A stretch of 64,000 bases of DNA from Clostridiales bacterium (GTDB lineage Bacteria; Bacillota; Clostridia; TANB77; CAG-508), in NCBI GenBank assembly GCA_015056485.1, contig SVGD01000003.1, forward strand, positions 62,001-126,000, read 5' to 3'. Positions 61,822 through 64,000 of the stretch are shown here, in pieces; position 1 is the stretch's first letter; each line of letters starts with the position of its first letter. The position numbers were made by a program, and so were the translations under genes. The notes beneath the pieces are model-generated. The model made no database searches, was not told the DNA's origin, and was given only the letters and a program-made list of their open reading frames with translations.

Positions 61822-63218
61822 TATTTCAAAAATGCTGTATATGTTCTATATGCACAATAGATATCGTATTTGCTTGTTACTTCATATGGTGAATGCATTG
61901 ATAATACTGGAACTCCGCAATCAATTACATCTATACCTTTATTTGCTAATATATATGCAATAGTTCCGCCTCCACCAACATCTACTTTTCCTAATTCACC
62001 AACTTGGTAAGGTATATCATTATTTTCTAAAAGATTTCTTACTTCTGCTACATATTCAGCATTTGCATCTGATGCCCCTGATTTTCCTCTTGCTCCTGTA
62101 TATTTATTAAGTCCTATTCCATAACCTAGGAATGATGCATTATTTTTTTCTGATACTGAAGCATATATTGGATCTAATGCTGCATCAACATCTGCAGATA
62201 ACATTCTTGAATTACAGAAAACTTTATCTAATAAATTTGGTCTGTTTTCATTTAATTTGTTTAATAATTCTGCGATAAATGTATCAAAAACATGTGATTC
62301 CATTCCTGTATTTCCCATACTACCAATTTCTTCTTTATCCGCTAAAATACACACTGCTGTTTTCTTTGGATTTTCTATATCTAAAATTCCTCTTAATGAT
62401 GTATAACTACAAACTCTATCGTCTTGACCATATCCTGCAACCATGCTCTTATCAAAACCTAAGCTTTTTGCTTTAAAACTTGGCACTAATTCTAATTCTG
62501 AACTTTGGAAATCTGCTTCTGTTATTCCATATTTATCATTTAAAAGTTTTAATATATTAAATTTTATTCTTTCTGATGTTTTTTCATTACCATAAGGCAT
62601 ACTTCCTATTAATAAATTCAAATCTTCTCCAGATATTCCATCTTTTAATTTTTTCTCCATTTGATCCATAGCTAAATGAGGTAATAAATCTGTTATTGTA
62701 AATATTGGATCTTCATCATCTTCACCAATATTTACTTTTATTTTTTCTCCATTAGATTTAACTATTACTCCATGAATACTAAGTGGAATTGTTGTCCATT
62801 GATATTTTTTGATTCCACCATAATAATGTGTTTTTAAATATGCAAATCCTGTATCTTCATACAAAGGATTAGGTTTTAAGTCTAATCTTGGAGCATCAAC
62901 ATGAGCTCCAACTATGTTTAATCCAGCTTCTAATGGTTTTTCACCAATTACAGCTATATACATGCTTTTATTTTTATTAATATAATATACTTTATCTCCT
63001 GGTGCTAAAATCATTTTTTCTTTTATATCTACAAATCCGTTTTTATCTAAAATTTCTTTACTAAATTCGATTGTTTCTCTTTCTGTTTTACATTTATTTA
63101 AGAAATAAATATACTCATCTCCAAGTTTAAATATTTCATTTTTTTCTTCCTCAGTTGTTTTTTCCCATCCACATTTTTTTGTATTAAATAGGATGTTCTT
63201 TAGTTTTTCATCATCCAT
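61821..63218 (-). CDS. M18-family aminopeptidase
   Basis: A 465-residue zinc aminopeptidase. Metal and active-site segments: V-G-A-H-V-D-A-P-R-L-D, G-G-I-K-K-Y-Q-W, A-D-K-E-E-I-G-S-M-G, D-A-A-L-D-P and M-H-S-P-Y-E-V-T-S-K-Y-D near the end. It releases N-terminal residues, often acidic or neutral, from peptides in the cytoplasm. AAAGGAAGG precedes the ATG. Confidence 0.95.
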   Translation of the reverse strand: MDDEKLKNILFNTKKCGWEKTTEEEKNEIFKLGDEYIYFLNKCKTERETIEFSKEILDKNGFVDIKEKMILAPGDKVYYINKNKSMYIAVIGEKPLEAGLNIVGAHVDAPRLDLKPNPLYEDTGFAYLKTHYYGGIKKYQWTTIPLSIHGVIVKSNGEKIKVNIGEDDEDPIFTITDLLPHLAMDQMEKKLKDGISGEDLNLLIGSMPYGNEKTSERIKFNILKLLNDKYGITEADFQSSELELVPSFKAKSLGFDKSMVAGYGQDDRVCSYTSLRGILDIENPKKTAVCILADKEEIGSMGNTGMESHVFDTFIAELLNKLNENRPNLLDKVFCNSRMLSADVDAALDPIYASVSEKNNASFLGYGIGLNKYTGARGKSGASDANAEYVAEVRNLLENNDIPYQVGELGKVDVGGGGTIAYILANKGIDVIDCGVPVLSMHSPYEVTSKYDIYCAYRTYTAFLK

Positions 63219-63308
63219 TTTACTACCTTCCTTTCTTTTGTTTGGTTAAATTATATCATAACAAAATTATTATGCAATATTTGTTATTTGAATTTTATAA
63301 TTCTTAAT

Positions 63309-63414
63309 TGTAGGGGTCGGTCTCGACCGACACTGGGCAGGTCATCGGTTAGCCGTTCGAATGAAATGAGATTACGGATAACACATGCCATTGCGGTAAG
63401 ACCTGCCCCTACAT
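63309..63414. repeat. GTAGGGGC-family element with nested insert, copy 17
   Basis: Arms as in copies 1 and 4 (TTGTAGGGGTCGGTCTCGAC, GGGCAGGTC/GACCTGCCCCTACAT), but with an insert of about 55 bases (TTAGCCGTTCGAATG..., ATTACGGATAACACATGCC) like that in copy 7. Confidence 0.88.
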
Positions 63415-63430
63415 CTATAATTAAATTATT

Positions 63431-64000
63431 TTATATAAATAATTTAATTACATACAATGCGTATATACAAAGTAATAATATTCCATTATTTCTATTTATT
63501 CTGTTTTCTTTATTTGCATAGCTAAATAGCCATATTAATAATGTCGCTCCTACAAGTAAAAATAAATTTTTTATAAGATTTTCATCAAATGGTATATCTA
63601 TTAAAGCAGCTCCTGTACCTAATATTAAGAATGAATTTACTATACATGAGCCTATAATATTTCCCTCTGCAATATCATCGTCATGTTTTATTATTGCTAT
63701 TATTGATGTAATTAATTCTGGTAATGAAGTTCCTATAGCAACTATAGTTAAACCTATAACTCTTTCACTTATTCCAATTTTACTAGCAAAATTTGTTGAA
63801 CCATCAACTACAAAATCTCCTCCATATTTTAGTAGAATCGCTCCTAATATTATATAAATTATTGAGGAGATTAAACTATATTTTTTATCTTGCTTTGCTT
63901 CTTCATTCTCTTCACTTGACTGTTTTATATTTTTTATTTGTAATATAATTGGAACTAAAAAATAGATGACTGAAAATACTAAAAGTACTATACCTTCAAT
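63431..64000 (-). CDS. Na+/Ca2+ antiporter (partial, 3' half)
   Basis: The gene runs off the window end; 189 C-terminal residues remain. G-L-T-I-V-A-I-G-T-S-L-P-E-L-I-T-S-I-I is the alpha-2 repeat of the CaCA/YrbG exchanger family, and V-G-A-T-L-L-I-W and the short C terminus are usual. The acidic cytoplasmic loop (S-S-E-E-N-E-E-A-K-Q-D) separates the two halves. It exchanges cations across the membrane. The first half, with the alpha-1 repeat, must lie beyond 64000. Confidence 0.9.
   Translation of the reverse strand: MEGIVLLVFSVIYFLVPIILQIKNIKQSSEENEEAKQDKKYSLISSIIYIILGAILLKYGGDFVVDGSTNFASKIGISERVIGLTIVAIGTSLPELITSIIAIIKHDDDIAEGNIIGSCIVNSFLILGTGAALIDIPFDENLIKNLFLLVGATLLIWLFSYANKENRINRNNGILLLCIYALYVIKLFI

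Noticed and set aside
63340..63400. tRNA-like GTTCGAAT sequence in the last repeat copy
   Set aside because: No acceptor stem, D-arm or anticodon arm; it is part of the nested insert.

Overview
This is a low-GC stretch of an endospore-forming Clostridia-type genome (Bacillota), probably an uncultured anaerobe. The evidence is AT-rich codon use, strong GGAGG ribosome sites, TTGACA/TATAAT promoters, and a dense sporulation set: spo0A, spoIIE, spoIIID, sipL, yunB, yabG, veg, ylbJ and a spoVB-like flippase. I could not identify the species.

Layout. 1-3.3 kb: small membrane protein, hpf, tex. 3.4-9.6 kb: a surface-fibre locus on the minus strand with two TasA/camelysin-like proteins, a SipW-type signal peptidase, a DUF5305-like protein and a large Hint-domain protein. 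9.9-15.9 kb: spo0A, a YigZ-family gene, a BaiN-like flavoprotein, a methionine gamma-lyase-like enzyme and a CBS-domain membrane protein. 16-18 kb: a thioester-domain adhesin with its sortase. 18-24 kb: small unknowns, a SpoU methylase and mfd. 24-28.7 kb: spore-coat block (yunB, sipL, veg, yabG) and mtnN. 28.9-30.2 kb: a cysteine synthase-like gene behind what looks like a classical cysteine-codon attenuator. 30.3-33 kb: mscL, purC, spoIIID. 33-44.6 kb: kinase, dtd, aspS, spoIIE, gdpP, the rpsF-ssb-rpsR operon, a pilin and a Sua5-type gene. 44.9-64 kb: transport, DNA repair, envelope and spore cell-wall genes, TatD, AcpS, ylbJ, an M18 aminopeptidase and a truncated Na+/Ca2+ antiporter.

Main discovery. 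Five unrelated genes (YigZ family, methionine gamma-lyase-like, spoIIE, gdpP and a type IV pilin-like gene) are each split by one extra base. In all five the extra base is a C immediately before a GGA glycine codon, so the zero frame reads CGG followed by A. Skipping the C restores full-length proteins, including the invariant GGGGH motif of GdpP and the prepilin-cleavage glycine. My manual check of CGG positions found no in-frame CGG in any other native gene; the only other one is in a lipoprotein gene that looks horizontally acquired. This suggests that CGG is an unread or 'hungry' codon in this organism and that CGG-A is a minimal +1 frameshift signal (or a four-base codon).

Other points. 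The intergenic DNA is full of short palindromic elements of several families (about seventeen GTAGGGGC-type copies, three GAGGTGCGAAGTG-type copies, two GGGGACG hairpins including a perfect 90-bp palindrome, and two AT-rich inverted repeats). Two genes seem to use non-standard starts (AUU, CUG). Three small islands (3.4, 30.4 and 53.8-54.8 kb) have base and codon use unlike their neighbours. I saw no rRNA, tRNA, CRISPR array, transposase or phage gene.
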